A stretch of DNA of 64,000 nucleotides from Lignipirellula cremea (GCF_007751035.1 NZ_CP036433.1:6491001-6555000), one strand, 5' to 3'; counted from the stretch's first letter, positions 37,965-48,023 are shown. Translations and numbers: made by a program. Notes: generated by a model not told the origin, from the letters alone.

Positions 37965-38962
37965 TTGGGCGCCTTGATATCCGGGTAGCTCTCGCTGCTC
38001 AAACCTTCCTTCAAAAAGGTGATCAGGTCGGACTTTTCCTCGGGCGTCAGTTTGAGTTTGAAGATTTCTTCATCCAGTTGATCGTTTGCTTCGCCGCCCT
38101 GGTCGTAGTAGTCGATGACTTCTTCCAGGGTGGCCAGGCTGCCGTCGTGCATATAGGGCGCTGTGCGGGCAATCTCTCGCAGCGTCGGAGTTTTGAAGGA
38201 GCCGCGATCGCCGTTGAGTTCCGTTTGAGCAAATCGGCCCCAGTCGGGCGATTCGTTCTTGATACCGACGCCAATATTGTGGAACGCATGGTCCGAGAAA
38301 TTGTGGCCGGAATGGCAAGCGCTGCAATTTCCCTTGTTGAAAAAAACGTTCATGCCGCGCTGGGCCGCTTCCGACAGGGCCGTTTTGTCGCCCGCTTTGA
38401 AGCGATCATAAGGGGCGTCGCCCGAAAGCACGGTCCGCTCAAAGGAGGCGATCGCCTGGGCGATTGCTTCCGGAGTGGCGTCGGTCCCGAACACTGCCTG
38501 GAACTGTTTCTTGTAGCCTGGAATGCCGTTGAGCTTGGGAATCAGCTTGTCCAGCGGCATCGCCATTTCGATCGGATTTTCGATCGGCCCCAGAGCCTGG
38601 CCTTCCAGCTGCCTGGCTCGGCCATCCCAGAATTGAAAGTAGGAATAGGCCGAATTCACAATCGTCGGAGCGCTGCGTCCCCCTTGTTGAGCATCCACGC
38701 CCGTCGCAAAGCGATCGCCATTGGACCAGCCTTTGGCGGGATCGTGGCACGAGGCGCAGCTGACGGTGTTATCGCTCGACAGCCGTGGGTCAAAATAAAG
38801 CTGTTTTCCCAGCTCGACTTTGCCCACCGTCAGAGGATTGTCGGCAGGGATTCGCAGCGGCCGCAGGCCTGCCGGAATCTTCAAATCGAAAGGCTCATCA
38901 GCGAACACAAAACCGGTAAAAGTGAAACCGGCCAGCGCCGCGAAAATCAACAGGGCGCGCAT
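37952..38962 (-). CDS. Dihaem cytochrome c peroxidase/MauG-like protein
   Basis: A 336-residue periplasmic protein with signal peptide (residues 1-21). Haem motifs CASCH at residue 69 and CSACH at about 213 and the family segment WDGRARQLEGQALGPIENPIEM place it in the bacterial cytochrome c peroxidase/MauG family, which reduces hydrogen peroxide or modifies protein residues. ATG at 38962 is preferred over TTG at 38977. The C-terminal segment APYMHDGSLATLEEVIDYYDQGG is also typical. It is followed by the beta-propeller gene, a possible partner or substrate. Confidence 0.92.
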   Translation of the reverse strand: MRALLIFAALAGFTFTGFVFADEPFDLKIPAGLRPLRIPADNPLTVGKVELGKQLYFDPRLSSDNTVSCASCHDPAKGWSNGDRFATGVDAQQGGRSAPTIVNSAYSYFQFWDGRARQLEGQALGPIENPIEMAMPLDKLIPKLNGIPGYKKQFQAVFGTDATPEAIAQAIASFERTVLSGDAPYDRFKAGDKTALSEAAQRGMNVFFNKGNCSACHSGHNFSDHAFHNIGVGIKNESPDWGRFAQTELNGDRGSFKTPTLREIARTAPYMHDGSLATLEEVIDYYDQGGEANDQLDEEIFKLKLTPEEKSDLITFLKEGLSSESYPDIKAPKLPE

Positions 38963-39327
38963 GATGGGATGTCTCAAGGGGTAAGGCAGGGAAGTAATTC
39001 ATAAAAAGGATGATAGGGGAGTCCATTCGACCCGCCCATTGTTGCGCGCGACGGCGCGCCAGGCAAGATGGTGCGGCCAGACTTGCCATAATCGCCCCCC
39101 CGGAGCATGCCCCGAGGGACCGCCCGACTGGACTCCGCCACAGCTGCTTCGCAGGGCGCCCTTCTTTAGACAGAAAAAGGCATCTGATATACTTCGACCC
39201 AGGTGCGAAGCATCAGCGACAGGCCGCAGCCTGCCTGGGCGGAGCGCGCCGGTTGATCTCTGCCGCAGGGGTGCGAAAGCGATTCGCGCCGCCGGGCCAT
39301 TTTCATTTTGTGACGGGAGCCGTATTG
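38963..39327. other. Divergent intergenic region before purC
   Basis: It separates the peroxidase and purC. Only small G+C-rich palindromes (near 39045) were seen; an upstream in-frame extension of purC lacks coding character. Confidence 0.55.
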
Positions 39328-40188
39328 ATGACTGCGACAATGGTGCGACAGGGCAAAGTTCGTGACATTTATGACCTGGGCGATACCCTGCTGCTGACCG
39401 CCAGCGACCGGATCAGCGCTTTCGACTACGTCCTGCCGAACGAAATACCGGACAAGGGCCGCGTCCTCACGCAGATCAGCCGCTTCTGGTTCGACCGCCT
39501 GGAAACGCCCCATCACCTGCTTTCGACAGAACCGACCGTCGACCAGCTTCCCGCCGGCGGCGATCCCGCCTGGTTCGCCGGCCGTAGCATGGTGGTGAAA
39601 AAGTGCGAAGTGGCGCCCGTTGAGTGCGTCGTCCGCGGCTACCTGGTCGGCTCAGGCTGGAAAGAATATCAAAAGACGCAAAGCGTCTGCGGCGTGAAAC
39701 TGCCAGCCGGACTGCAGAACGGCTCCCAGCTGGAAGAGCCCATCTTTACCCCGGCGACCAAAGTCGAATCGGGCCACGACGAGAACATCCCCTTCGAAAC
39801 GATGGCCGAGATCCTCGGAGCCGACCATGCGGCCCATCTCCGCGACCAGAGCATGGAGATCTACCTGCAGGGCGCCGAATACGCCCGACAGAAAGGGATC
39901 ATCATCGCCGACACCAAGTTTGAATGGGGCCGTTACAACGACGCCTGGATTCTGATCGACGAGGTGCTCACCCCGGACAGTTCCCGTTTCTGGCCCGCCG
40001 ACCAGTACGAAGCCGGCAAGAACCAGCCGTCCTTCGACAAGCAGATTGTCCGCGACTACCTGGAAACGACCAGCTGGGACAAAAACAGCGCTCCGCCCGA
40101 ACTGCCCGCCGAGATCATCAGCAAAACCCGCGGCAAGTACATCGAAGCGTTCGAACTGCTCACCGGCGAATCCTTCCCCTGGAAGTAA
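39328..40188 (+). CDS. purC: SAICAR synthetase
   Basis: Phosphoribosylaminoimidazole-succinocarboxamide synthase, 286 residues, joining CAIR and aspartate in purine synthesis with ATP. The ATG at 39328 follows cggga. Family motifs include GKVRDIYDLGDTLLLTASDRISAFD near the start (positions 9-33), ECVVRGYLVGSGWKEY at about 103 and IADTKFEWG near 195 followed by DEVLTPDSSRFWP. The length matches the eukaryote-like/longer bacterial form. It is a single gene. Confidence 0.97.
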   Translation: MTATMVRQGKVRDIYDLGDTLLLTASDRISAFDYVLPNEIPDKGRVLTQISRFWFDRLETPHHLLSTEPTVDQLPAGGDPAWFAGRSMVVKKCEVAPVECVVRGYLVGSGWKEYQKTQSVCGVKLPAGLQNGSQLEEPIFTPATKVESGHDENIPFETMAEILGADHAAHLRDQSMEIYLQGAEYARQKGIIIADTKFEWGRYNDAWILIDEVLTPDSSRFWPADQYEAGKNQPSFDKQIVRDYLETTSWDKNSAPPELPAEIISKTRGKYIEAFELLTGESFPWK

Positions 40189-40213
40189 CCCCGACCGGCG
40201 TAATAAAAGAAAC

Positions 40214-40245
40214 CGCAGGGCCGCATCACCTCCGGCGGCCCTGCG
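40214..40245. terminator. Bidirectional terminator hairpin
   Basis: A perfect 11-bp stem (40214-40224 with 40235-40245) sits between the convergent purC and glycosyltransferase genes. T-runs are weak on both sides. Confidence 0.6.
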
Positions 40246-40323
40246 CCTCAACTTCCCGCCTTGAAACTCCGTATTCTCTGCGTTTCTCCGCGGTGAATCC
40301 TTCTTCCTCTTTGCGATTCCCGC

Positions 40324-42258
40324 CTACCGCTCGTCCCTCTTCTTCAGCCGGGCCGTTTCCACCGCCGGCAAATCCCGGGCGACCAGCACCAGTTTCTCCT
40401 CCTTCAGAAACCGGTTCGCTTCCGCAATCACCACGGCGTCGGCCGGCAGCTGTTTCCGCACGCGCTCGTAGTCGGCCTGATGCATGATGACGACCGGATC
40501 CTCGCTCGCACGCATGCGTTCAATCGCTTCGTCCAGTTTCCCGGCGTCAAAGTGCGGGATCGGATGGCCCGTATAATAGACCCAGCTGGGCTCCAGCGTG
40601 CCGTAAGCCATGAACTGTCCCTGCCGGGACCTGGCCATGTCGACCAGTTGCTGCGGGCTTCGATGCCGGTCGACTTCGGGCAGTCCCAGACTAAAGACCA
40701 GCAGCACCAGCAGCGGAGCCGCCAGCGCTAACGCCCCTGCGCCCAGGCGCGGCAAACCGCGTTCAAAACAGACGATCGCCCCGATCCCCGCCAGCAGCGG
40801 AACCAGGCCGAACAGCGCCATCCATTGCGACCCCGGCATGAACTGGCCAAAGGCCACCGTCCCGCCCAGCAAAAAGATCGCTCCCACCGCAGTCAACGAC
40901 CCGAGCGCCACACGGCGCCAGGCCAGATCGGTCGCCAGCCCCTGGCTCAATCGGTACACATAACACCCCGCCAGCAGCGCCAGCCCTGGGTAACACGGAG
41001 TGACATAACTTGGCAGCTTGGTCGCGGCCAGCGAGAACGCCCCGACAAAAACGCCCACCCAGCAGACGGCCAGCAGATAGCCCCGCCGCCACGGATCTTC
41101 GTTCGCCTGCAGCCTTCGCACCAGATCGATCAGCAGCGGCGCGGCAAACACCGACCAGGGAAAAAATCCAGCCAGGATCACGATCGGATAATACAAGAAC
41201 GGCCCCTCGTGACCTTCCATCGCCGACGTCGCCCTGCCGATATTCTCATCGAAGAAAAACTTCTCCAGAAACTCGCCGTTGGTTCGCAACCCCACCCAGA
41301 TAAACCAGGGCGCCGCGATCACCAGCACCGTCAGCAAGGCCGTCGCCGGCCGCATGGCGGCGCACGTTTTCAGAAAGTGCAGCGGAGCAAACGGCCGCAA
41401 CCAGGCCAGCCGCTGCGTCTGCCCCGCAACCGCCAGCCCCAGCACCAGCAGCGATCCGACCGCCACGACCGCCTTCATGCCGGCCAGCGCTTCCAGTCCC
41501 AGCGCCACGCCGATCAACAGGCAGGCCGCCAGTCCAATCCGCCAGCCCGCAACGGGCGCCGCCGAGGACGCCTTCTCCTCCTCCTTCGCCGCCGATTGCG
41601 GTAAACGGACGATCAACAAGAACATGCCGATGATGGCCGTCGGCAGCACCAGGCCGACCGGGCCTTTGGCCAGAACCGCCAGCCCCATCGCCCCATAGAT
41701 CATCAAAGCGGCCCACCACGACGCCGGAAAGCCTTCCGCCGGATGTCGCATTTCCGCCGGCTCCAGATCCCCCAAGGCGTCGCGCACCCGGGGCTTCCAG
41801 GCCGTCATCACAAAGGCAGCCAGTGCGAGCGTGCTAAAAAAGATCAGCGGAGCATCCGGCGTCGCCGCATGTCCAGCCACATTCAACATCAGCGTGGTCG
41901 CCAGAATCAAACCCGCCCAGAAAGCCGCCTGGGCGTTAAACAGACGCAGGGCGATCAGGTACGTCAAACCGACCGTCCCCCAGCAAAGCGCGGCCGACCA
42001 GAACCTGGCGGCGAACTCTCCCTGTCCAAAAACGGCATAGGCAGACATCATCAACCAGTAAGTCAGCACCGGCTTGGCGGTGCGCAGCTCGGCGTTGAAC
42101 ATGGGCGTGACCCAGTCGCCCCGTTCCAGCATTTCCCGCGCACAGCCCGCGTTGCGTGGTTCATCCTGATCCCACAGCCGCGGCCCGCCCAGATTGGTGA
42201 ACAGCACGACCGCCGCCGTCAGCATGACTACGGCGAAACCCCACGGCATCGATTTCAT
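40324..42258 (-). CDS. Glycosyltransferase family 39 (ArnT-like) membrane protein
   Basis: A 644-residue protein with about twelve hydrophobic helices. The conserved first-loop motif LWDQDEPRNAGCAREML (about residues 27-43) with acidic Asp-Glu is that of dolichyl-phosphate-mannose/ArnT-type transferases, and AKPVLTYWLM follows. Such enzymes transfer a sugar from a lipid carrier to proteins or lipids outside the membrane. The ATG at 42258 is chosen over a more upstream start since it directly precedes the first helix. The acceptor is unknown. Confidence 0.9.
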   Translation of the reverse strand: MKSMPWGFAVVMLTAAVVLFTNLGGPRLWDQDEPRNAGCAREMLERGDWVTPMFNAELRTAKPVLTYWLMMSAYAVFGQGEFAARFWSAALCWGTVGLTYLIALRLFNAQAAFWAGLILATTLMLNVAGHAATPDAPLIFFSTLALAAFVMTAWKPRVRDALGDLEPAEMRHPAEGFPASWWAALMIYGAMGLAVLAKGPVGLVLPTAIIGMFLLIVRLPQSAAKEEEKASSAAPVAGWRIGLAACLLIGVALGLEALAGMKAVVAVGSLLVLGLAVAGQTQRLAWLRPFAPLHFLKTCAAMRPATALLTVLVIAAPWFIWVGLRTNGEFLEKFFFDENIGRATSAMEGHEGPFLYYPIVILAGFFPWSVFAAPLLIDLVRRLQANEDPWRRGYLLAVCWVGVFVGAFSLAATKLPSYVTPCYPGLALLAGCYVYRLSQGLATDLAWRRVALGSLTAVGAIFLLGGTVAFGQFMPGSQWMALFGLVPLLAGIGAIVCFERGLPRLGAGALALAAPLLVLLVFSLGLPEVDRHRSPQQLVDMARSRQGQFMAYGTLEPSWVYYTGHPIPHFDAGKLDEAIERMRASEDPVVIMHQADYERVRKQLPADAVVIAEANRFLKEEKLVLVARDLPAVETARLKKRDER

Positions 42259-42471
42259 CGACCGCCACTCCCCAAAAACGTCGGTTGCAGAACAAGCGTC
42301 GAGAAGTCTAGAAAGCGTCGACCAATGCAGCAATGGCAATCCCCGCCCAGCCCCGTCCCCAACGAACCGCATGTCGCCAGGAGACAAATTCCCAACAGAA
42401 GCGAGAAAATGGCCGATCCCCTATTCAACGAAAGAGTCAAAGCGACTAAGATCACGCAAATCATCAAACAT

Positions 42472-42546
42472 CGGGGTGTAGCTCAGCCTGGCTAGAGCGC
42501 TACGTTCGGGACGTAGAGGTCGTAGGTTCGAATCCTATCACCCCGA
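42472..42546 (+). tRNA. tRNA-Pro (CGG anticodon)
   Basis: A complete cloverleaf: acceptor CGGGGTG/CACCCCG, D-arm GCTC/GAGC, anticodon stem CTACG/CGTAG with loop TTCGGGA (anticodon CGG), T-arm GTAGG-TTCGAAT-CCTAT and discriminator A. CCA is not encoded. Confidence 0.95.
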
Positions 42547-42552
42547 CTTTGT

Positions 42553-42585
42553 AAAGCCTTGCAGGTCAATGACTTGCGAGGCTTT
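42553..42585 (+). terminator. Terminator-like hairpin after tRNA-Pro
   Basis: A 16-base inverted repeat (two G-T pairs, one-base centre) starts seven bases after the tRNA and is followed by atttatt. It may end the tRNA transcript. Confidence 0.65.
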
Positions 42586-43185
42586 ATTTATTGGCTGGTT
42601 GTGGCAAGCGCTGGAGCGATTGGCAAGCGCAAAGTTGCAGCTGTTGAGAGATTTTCACGATCTCGCCGTTCTGCCGACCGTCTGTTGCTGTATGTAAATG
42701 ATCGGAACAGGCTTGGTGATCCTGCTTCGTCGAGGCGAATATTTAGCCTCTCTAACGCCCTGAACGCCAGTCTTCAGGGCCCCTTGTTCCAGGAATGGGA
42801 CCAGAATCGCAGCGGAGGGAACTAAGGCTCGCCCGTTTCACGTTGTGTCGGCCGGATCGGAGATTCTACTCGGGTTGCGAGCAAAACCGCGCATCGATGC
42901 TGGAGACGACCACCGTATCAGCGACCGGTGAGGGAGCCTGCCAACGGGTCTGATCGGATACCGTCGATGCCCCTGCCTTGGCATGCTTCTTCTGTCGGCG
43001 GCGCAAGGAGCGCTCACTGGTGCTTTGGCGACCGTCCAGGTTTCCTCATGGGGCAGACGCTCAGCAGCTCGGCATCATTGACTTGGAAGGGGATGTACAG
43101 CTGCCATGAATCCAAGGCAAGGAATGCTCTTCCTGTCCTGTTCTGGGAAACAGGTCTTTGCTGCTAAATCTCGAAAACAGCCTGG

Positions 43186-43233
43186 TTGACTACGCACATA
43201 GTCTTTGTGTATCGTGTGACTACGACGGTAGGC
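43186..43233 (+). promoter_or_regulatory. blaI promoter and operator boxes
   Basis: A -35-like TTGACT (43186-43191) and a -10-like TGTATC (43208-43213) stand 16 bases apart. Two dyads overlap them: GACTA-N6-TAGTC (43188-43203) and CTAC-N4-GTAG inside 43218-43233. They are likely binding boxes for the BlaI-type repressor encoded 31 bases on. Confidence 0.55.
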
Positions 43234-43263
43234 AACCTTACGTTTTGGACAGGGCGCAGAATC

Positions 43264-43662
43264 ATGACCGCTTCCTCCAACCCACTCGGATCGACTGAGA
43301 TCGAAGTGCTTCGTTACCTCGGCGACAATTCTGCGTGTACCGTGGGCGAAGTCGCCGACTATTTCGCGCAGACCTCCGGACAAGCCCGTACGACGATTCT
43401 CACGATCATGGAACGCCTGCGAAAGAAGGGGCACCTTTCGCGGAAGAAGGTGGGCGGTGTTTATCGCTATTCGCCCAAAGTCGCCAAGAACGACTTACTC
43501 CAGCGGTTGGTGAAGACGTTCGTGGAAACGACGCTGGGCGGCTCAGTCTCGCCCGTTGTGGCTTATCTTTCGGAGGATGGTCCGGTTTCCGATGAAGACC
43601 TGGATCAGTTGAAAAAGCTCGTTCGCGATCTCGAAAGCCGCCGCGAGGAGGAAACACCGTGA
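43264..43662 (+). CDS. BlaI/MecI/CopY family repressor
   Basis: A 132-residue winged-helix repressor (LGSTEIEVLRYLGDNSACTVGEV, then TTILTIMERLRKKGHLSRKKV and YRYSPKV). In this family, a membrane metalloprotease partner cleaves or displaces the repressor on a signal. The gene for such a partner overlaps by four bases. The ATG at 43264 follows an operator-like region; an upstream frame extension is rejected. No beta-lactamase gene is nearby, so the pair probably controls the carbohydrate-related genes that follow. Confidence 0.93.
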   Translation: MTASSNPLGSTEIEVLRYLGDNSACTVGEVADYFAQTSGQARTTILTIMERLRKKGHLSRKKVGGVYRYSPKVAKNDLLQRLVKTFVETTLGGSVSPVVAYLSEDGPVSDEDLDQLKKLVRDLESRREEETP

Positions 43663-45320
43663 TTCATCTGAACGATCTCCTAGAGGTCTGGGGAGCCGCA
43701 ATGGTGCGAGCCAGTTGGCAGGCGGGACTCCTGGCGCTGGTCGTGTGGGGAGTCTGCCGAATTTTACCGTCGATCCCGGCCCGCTTTCAGGCGTGGCTGT
43801 GGCGGTTGGCGGTGCTGAAATTCCTCGTCGCCGTGGTCTGGTATTTGCCCGTGGAGCTTCCTGTGTTGCCGTCTCTGCCCGCAGCGGCGGAAGCGAGCGT
43901 TCTCGTCTCCCGTGCGGACTCAACCCTTAGCGAAGCGCCGACAGAACCGTCGTTGGGTCTGGCAACAACCCCCAGTCACTCAGTTCCCTGCGCGGCGATT
44001 CTTCTAATCGCTTGGGTCGTCGGAGTCGGATGGGGCGCTGCGCACATCGCACGGGCCTGCCGATCCGCTTCACGCCTGCGGAAATCAAGCCGCATTTGCG
44101 ATGACTCCCTGCTGCGGGACGCGACAGGACGTGTGGCACGGACGCTCGGACTGCGAAGGCAACCCGCTTTGCTGGAGGCCGCCGGCCAGGGAAGTCCGCT
44201 GCTGCTGGGCATCTTGCACCCTGCCGTCATCGTACCCGCGACGACGCTGCGGCGACTTGACTCGTCCGAACGAGAGCTGGTCATCGGGCATGAGCTGGCC
44301 CATTTCCGTCATAGCGATGTATTCTGGGGGCTGTTCGCGGCTGGCGTTCGGACGCTGTTCTTTTTTCATCCCGCTGCCTGGCTGTGTGAACGGAAACTTC
44401 GGCTGGCGCAGGAGGTCGCTGCGGACGAACTTGCCATGTCCCTGCGCGGCGACACGCCTGCCGCTTACGCCCAGCAGCTCTTGCAGATTGTGTTGAAGAT
44501 TGGCTCCCAGGAAACGAATCCCGCGAAATCAATCGCCGTCGCGGGCTCCCACGAATCACTCAAAGAAAGGTTTGCCGCCATGCGTCACGTCGTTACGTCA
44601 TCTGGTCGCCTGCGGATTGCGCTCGCCCTGTTCTCGCTTGCCGTTGGGGGAATCGGAATGATCCCCTGGGCGCTCGTTGCCGCCGAGTCGCCGCCGGCAT
44701 CTGCCGTCGAAGCAGCGCCCGTGTCGAACGCACGGGAAGCTGCATCTACCGACGAACAACCGGCCAAAACTCTGACACAAGGTAGAGGGAAGTTCGTTTC
44801 GTTCAAGAACGGAACGCTCACCCTGGATGGTCCATCCGGTCGGCTGGTCTGGAAAGAGATCGACGCAAGCACCAAAGCCTATCTCGGCATGGGAGAGAGC
44901 AGCGACAAAGATCGCGGCTATCGGCCCGTCGAGACTTTGGATGCCTTGAGCAAGGTCAAGGCAGGAACGCAAATCTATGTCGGAACCTGGTTCGGCTACG
45001 AGAAACGGCACGGCGTTTTTATTGACGACGTTCCCGGCAAGGCGATAGGGACGTTCGTGTCCTTCAAGAATGGATCGCTCTCGCTGCTCGCCCAAGACCG
45101 GCCGGCCGGCAGCTTCACAAAGAAGTACGGGAATAGCCTCTTCATTCGGAATCTCCCGGCAGGCATTTCCGTCGAAGAGAGCGTTGATGGCGGCGATTTT
45201 GAGCGGATCGGCATCGTCAAAGAGGTGCTCGCCGATGTCGCCGAGGGGACTTTAGTGACGGTCCACTTCCTGGGCGAGGGGAATGTCACGCTGATCCAGA
45301 TCGGTGTTCCCAGGCAGTAG
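43659..45320 (+). CDS. BlaR1/M56-family membrane metalloprotease with duplicated C-terminal motif
   Basis: A 553-residue sensor protease starting with GTG inside the stop of the repressor gene. Membrane helices lie at about 10-35, 45-65, 105-130 and 320-345. The zinc motif is H211-E212-L-A-H215 (VIGHELAHFRHSDVFW), typical of M56 peptidases. Instead of the penicillin-binding sensor domain of BlaR1, the outer part after about 350 holds two related beta-rich segments beginning GKFVSFKNGTLTL and GTFVSFKNGSLSL. These may sense a different ligand. The protein likely inactivates the BlaI-type repressor on signal. Confidence 0.9.
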   Translation: MIHLNDLLEVWGAAMVRASWQAGLLALVVWGVCRILPSIPARFQAWLWRLAVLKFLVAVVWYLPVELPVLPSLPAAAEASVLVSRADSTLSEAPTEPSLGLATTPSHSVPCAAILLIAWVVGVGWGAAHIARACRSASRLRKSSRICDDSLLRDATGRVARTLGLRRQPALLEAAGQGSPLLLGILHPAVIVPATTLRRLDSSERELVIGHELAHFRHSDVFWGLFAAGVRTLFFFHPAAWLCERKLRLAQEVAADELAMSLRGDTPAAYAQQLLQIVLKIGSQETNPAKSIAVAGSHESLKERFAAMRHVVTSSGRLRIALALFSLAVGGIGMIPWALVAAESPPASAVEAAPVSNAREAASTDEQPAKTLTQGRGKFVSFKNGTLTLDGPSGRLVWKEIDASTKAYLGMGESSDKDRGYRPVETLDALSKVKAGTQIYVGTWFGYEKRHGVFIDDVPGKAIGTFVSFKNGSLSLLAQDRPAGSFTKKYGNSLFIRNLPAGISVEESVDGGDFERIGIVKEVLADVAEGTLVTVHFLGEGNVTLIQIGVPRQ

Positions 45321-45360
45321 TCGCACTCACGTGCTTGTTGATGAAGCAGAGAGGATCGCC

Positions 45361-47724
45361 ATGAAAGAGCTGCTTGTGCGGAACGGTGCGTGGACCCTGA
45401 TCGGCCTTTGCAGTTTGCTGCTGCCTGGCGAAGCGTGCGCCGACGATCCGGTTGTTTTTCAGGCGCGCTCGATACGCAGTGGGGCCTGGTCCGATGTCGG
45501 CGTCTGGGAACAGGGTCGGCTGCCCCAGGCGGGAGACCGAGTGCAAGTCCGTATTGGGCACACCGTCGTTTACGACGTGCAGTCGGGCGTAGCCCTGAGA
45601 TTTGTCCATGTCGCCGGCACGCTGACCTTCTCCCGCGAGAAGTCAACGCTATTGGATGTGGGACTTCTCAAGGTCGAACCGGGCGAAGCCACAACCGAAA
45701 ACGGCTTTGACTGCCATGCTCCCGTGCGGGATGTGCCGGAGGGGACGCCCCGTCCGGCTCTGGAAATCGGTACGCCTGCCGCGCCGATTCCCGCAGGCGT
45801 CACCGCCACCATCCGGCTGCGACATCATCCAGGAATGGCCGCGGAAAGTCTGCCTGCGATCGTCTGCTGCGGCGGACGCTGGGACATTCATGGCGCACCG
45901 CTCCAGCGGACATGGCTCAAACTCGCGACTCCGGCATTGGCAGGTGATCGCATGCTGACGCTGGAACAGCCGGTGAATGACTGGCGGGTCGGCGACCGGA
46001 TCATCATCACCACCGACCAGTCGCAAGGGCCAGGTCCCTACGCGACCTTCCGGCAGAAAGGCGGTCGCCCCAAGCCGGTCGGGACGGAAGAACGCTTTAT
46101 TGCCAGCGTGGACGGTCCGCGAATCACCCTCGATCGCCCGCTGGAGAAATCCCATCAGGGCCCCGGCGAAATGCGGTGCGAAGCGGCCAACTTGTCGCGC
46201 AACGTGATCGTCGAATCCGCCGAGCCCAACGGAGTGCGTGGGCATACGATGTATCATCACGGTTCATCCGGTGGAATCAGCTATGCTGAGTTTCGGCATC
46301 TGGGCAAAGAAGGGGTATTAGGACGCTACGCCATCCACTTTCATCTGGTGCACGACACCATGCGCGGCAGCGGCGTATTGGGGGCCAGCATCTGGGATTC
46401 GCACAACCGCTGGATCACCGTTCACGGCACGGATCATCTTCTGGTGCGGGACTGCGTCGGCTATCAATCACTGGGGCACGGGTTCTTTCTCGAAGATGCG
46501 ACGGAGCAGTGGAACCTCTTTGATCGCAATCTCGCTGTGCAGGCGTTTGTGACGGTCCCGCTACCGGATCAGGTGCTGCCGTTCGACCCGAACGATGGGG
46601 CGGGTTTCTGGTGGGCCAACGGTAGAAACACGTTCACGCGAAATATCGCTTGCGAGAACGATCGTTACGGATTTCATTTTCAGATCGCGGAAACACCGGA
46701 CTTCAACCCAATCTTGAGGTTGCGCCAACCGGATGGTTCGACAGCGTTTCAGGATGTGCGGACGATTCCGTTCTTGCGATTCGAGGACAACGAATCCCAC
46801 GGAGAAGGATTGTTCGACTTCCGATTTGGCGACGAACAACCGGGCGCGGTCCACGGCGACCGCGAACACCCCTTCATCGTCCGCCAGTTGCGGGCCTGGG
46901 AGTCGCATTACGTCATTCGGCCCAACGTCCGTCATTTCCTGCTGGAAGACCTGCGAGTCACCAAGGCTGCTTATGGGATTTACCATCCCGATTACGACCA
47001 TCATGTCTATCGGGACGTGCGGTTGGAGAACATCAGCGATGAACCTCTCAACGGCGGACATGGTGCATCCGCTTTCCCTAACGGCAACTTCACTTATGAC
47101 CGTTTGACTCTGGTGAACTGTCGCCTGGACCGGCATCCGCTAGTCCAACTGACGGCCGTTGGTGGACAGCCCGGTGTTACTGGGCACTTTCGAGGCCTGA
47201 CTTTGAGTGACGCCCGATCGGCAAAGGGGAGCATCGGTTTCGGCGGCGGACCTCGGACACGACGGACCGACAACCCGGTTGCTCATTTCTTTCACGGAAT
47301 GCCAGCCGCCAACGCGGTCACCCGCGTGGTCAGCACCCGGCTGTCGGAAGAAGACGGAGGCACGGTCCTGTCAGTCGTCGACGGGTGGACGGGAACTGAC
47401 GCCCGGGCATACAAAACGTCAGACATCGCGTTTCCAGAACTCCTGACGCCGATAGACGATCTTCCCCCTGCGACGTTGATTACTCGGATCGAGCCCATCG
47501 GTGATCGTTGGAAAGTATCCGGCGTATCGCACGACAACGGGAACATCCAAGCCATTCTCGTGAACAATCAGGAAGCGACCGTCGTCGCGCGACACGCGGG
47601 CGTCTCTGATTGGATGATCATGCTGGAAACGCCAGCCGATCGACGACTTGTGGCATCTACCATCGACGCAGATGGCAACCGCGAGCAGATGCCGCATGAG
47701 CGTATCTTGCCTGTCGGCAAGTGA
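45361..47724 (+). CDS. Secreted G8-domain, parallel beta-helix protein
   Basis: A 787-residue protein with signal peptide (residues 1-27, ending ACADD). Residues about 30-150 fit the G8 domain (SGAWSDVGVWEQGRLPQAGDRVQV), and 180-640 a right-handed beta-helix with rich His stretches (HTMYHHGSSGGISYAEFRHL, RYAIHFHLVHD). This arrangement is shared with CEMIP/TMEM2 hyaluronan-degrading and related proteins, so action on a polysaccharide is plausible but unproven. It follows the BlaR1-type gene by 40 bases and precedes a sulfatase, suggesting one inducible set. Confidence 0.85.
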   Translation: MKELLVRNGAWTLIGLCSLLLPGEACADDPVVFQARSIRSGAWSDVGVWEQGRLPQAGDRVQVRIGHTVVYDVQSGVALRFVHVAGTLTFSREKSTLLDVGLLKVEPGEATTENGFDCHAPVRDVPEGTPRPALEIGTPAAPIPAGVTATIRLRHHPGMAAESLPAIVCCGGRWDIHGAPLQRTWLKLATPALAGDRMLTLEQPVNDWRVGDRIIITTDQSQGPGPYATFRQKGGRPKPVGTEERFIASVDGPRITLDRPLEKSHQGPGEMRCEAANLSRNVIVESAEPNGVRGHTMYHHGSSGGISYAEFRHLGKEGVLGRYAIHFHLVHDTMRGSGVLGASIWDSHNRWITVHGTDHLLVRDCVGYQSLGHGFFLEDATEQWNLFDRNLAVQAFVTVPLPDQVLPFDPNDGAGFWWANGRNTFTRNIACENDRYGFHFQIAETPDFNPILRLRQPDGSTAFQDVRTIPFLRFEDNESHGEGLFDFRFGDEQPGAVHGDREHPFIVRQLRAWESHYVIRPNVRHFLLEDLRVTKAAYGIYHPDYDHHVYRDVRLENISDEPLNGGHGASAFPNGNFTYDRLTLVNCRLDRHPLVQLTAVGGQPGVTGHFRGLTLSDARSAKGSIGFGGGPRTRRTDNPVAHFFHGMPAANAVTRVVSTRLSEEDGGTVLSVVDGWTGTDARAYKTSDIAFPELLTPIDDLPPATLITRIEPIGDRWKVSGVSHDNGNIQAILVNNQEATVVARHAGVSDWMIMLETPADRRLVASTIDADGNREQMPHERILPVGK

Positions 47725-48023
47725 CAGCTACAGTTCGTGGAAACGAGCCCGGAAAACAAGCCTCAACGGCTTTCCTTGTTGCCACCAGAACAGCCAAACT
47801 GGGCGTGGTCGCGCCTGCGGTCCACTCGATGGGGAGAAGACGATGCGCATCGCATGCCTGATGGCTCAGTAAGAGTACGACCCTCGATTCGACCCATTGC
47901 TACATGTCGGCGCGTCTCTAACGGGGCGTTATGATGCGGACAGGCTCAGAGAATGGACGAGGCATCATACGGTCTCGCTGATCACTCCAAGAGCGCATCC
48001 AAAAGTTACCCAAAGGCATCGCC

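Larger units (their letters stand above)
42547..43263. other. Gene-poor stretch after tRNA-Pro
   Basis: No convincing gene; two open frames (about 42559-42825 and 42928-43167) lack signal, motif or ribosome sites. It contains the tRNA terminator hairpin, an 8-bp perfect hairpin at 42757-42780, and the blaI-type promoter at its end. The mixture of composition and lack of genes suits the edge of an accessory region. Confidence 0.55.

Noticed and set aside
42559-43167. Two small open frames after tRNA-Pro
   Set aside because: They lack ribosome sites, recognizable domains and consistent codon use.
43264-45320. A beta-lactam resistance operon
   Set aside because: There is no beta-lactamase or penicillin-binding gene, and the BlaR1-like protein has no penicillin-binding sensor domain.
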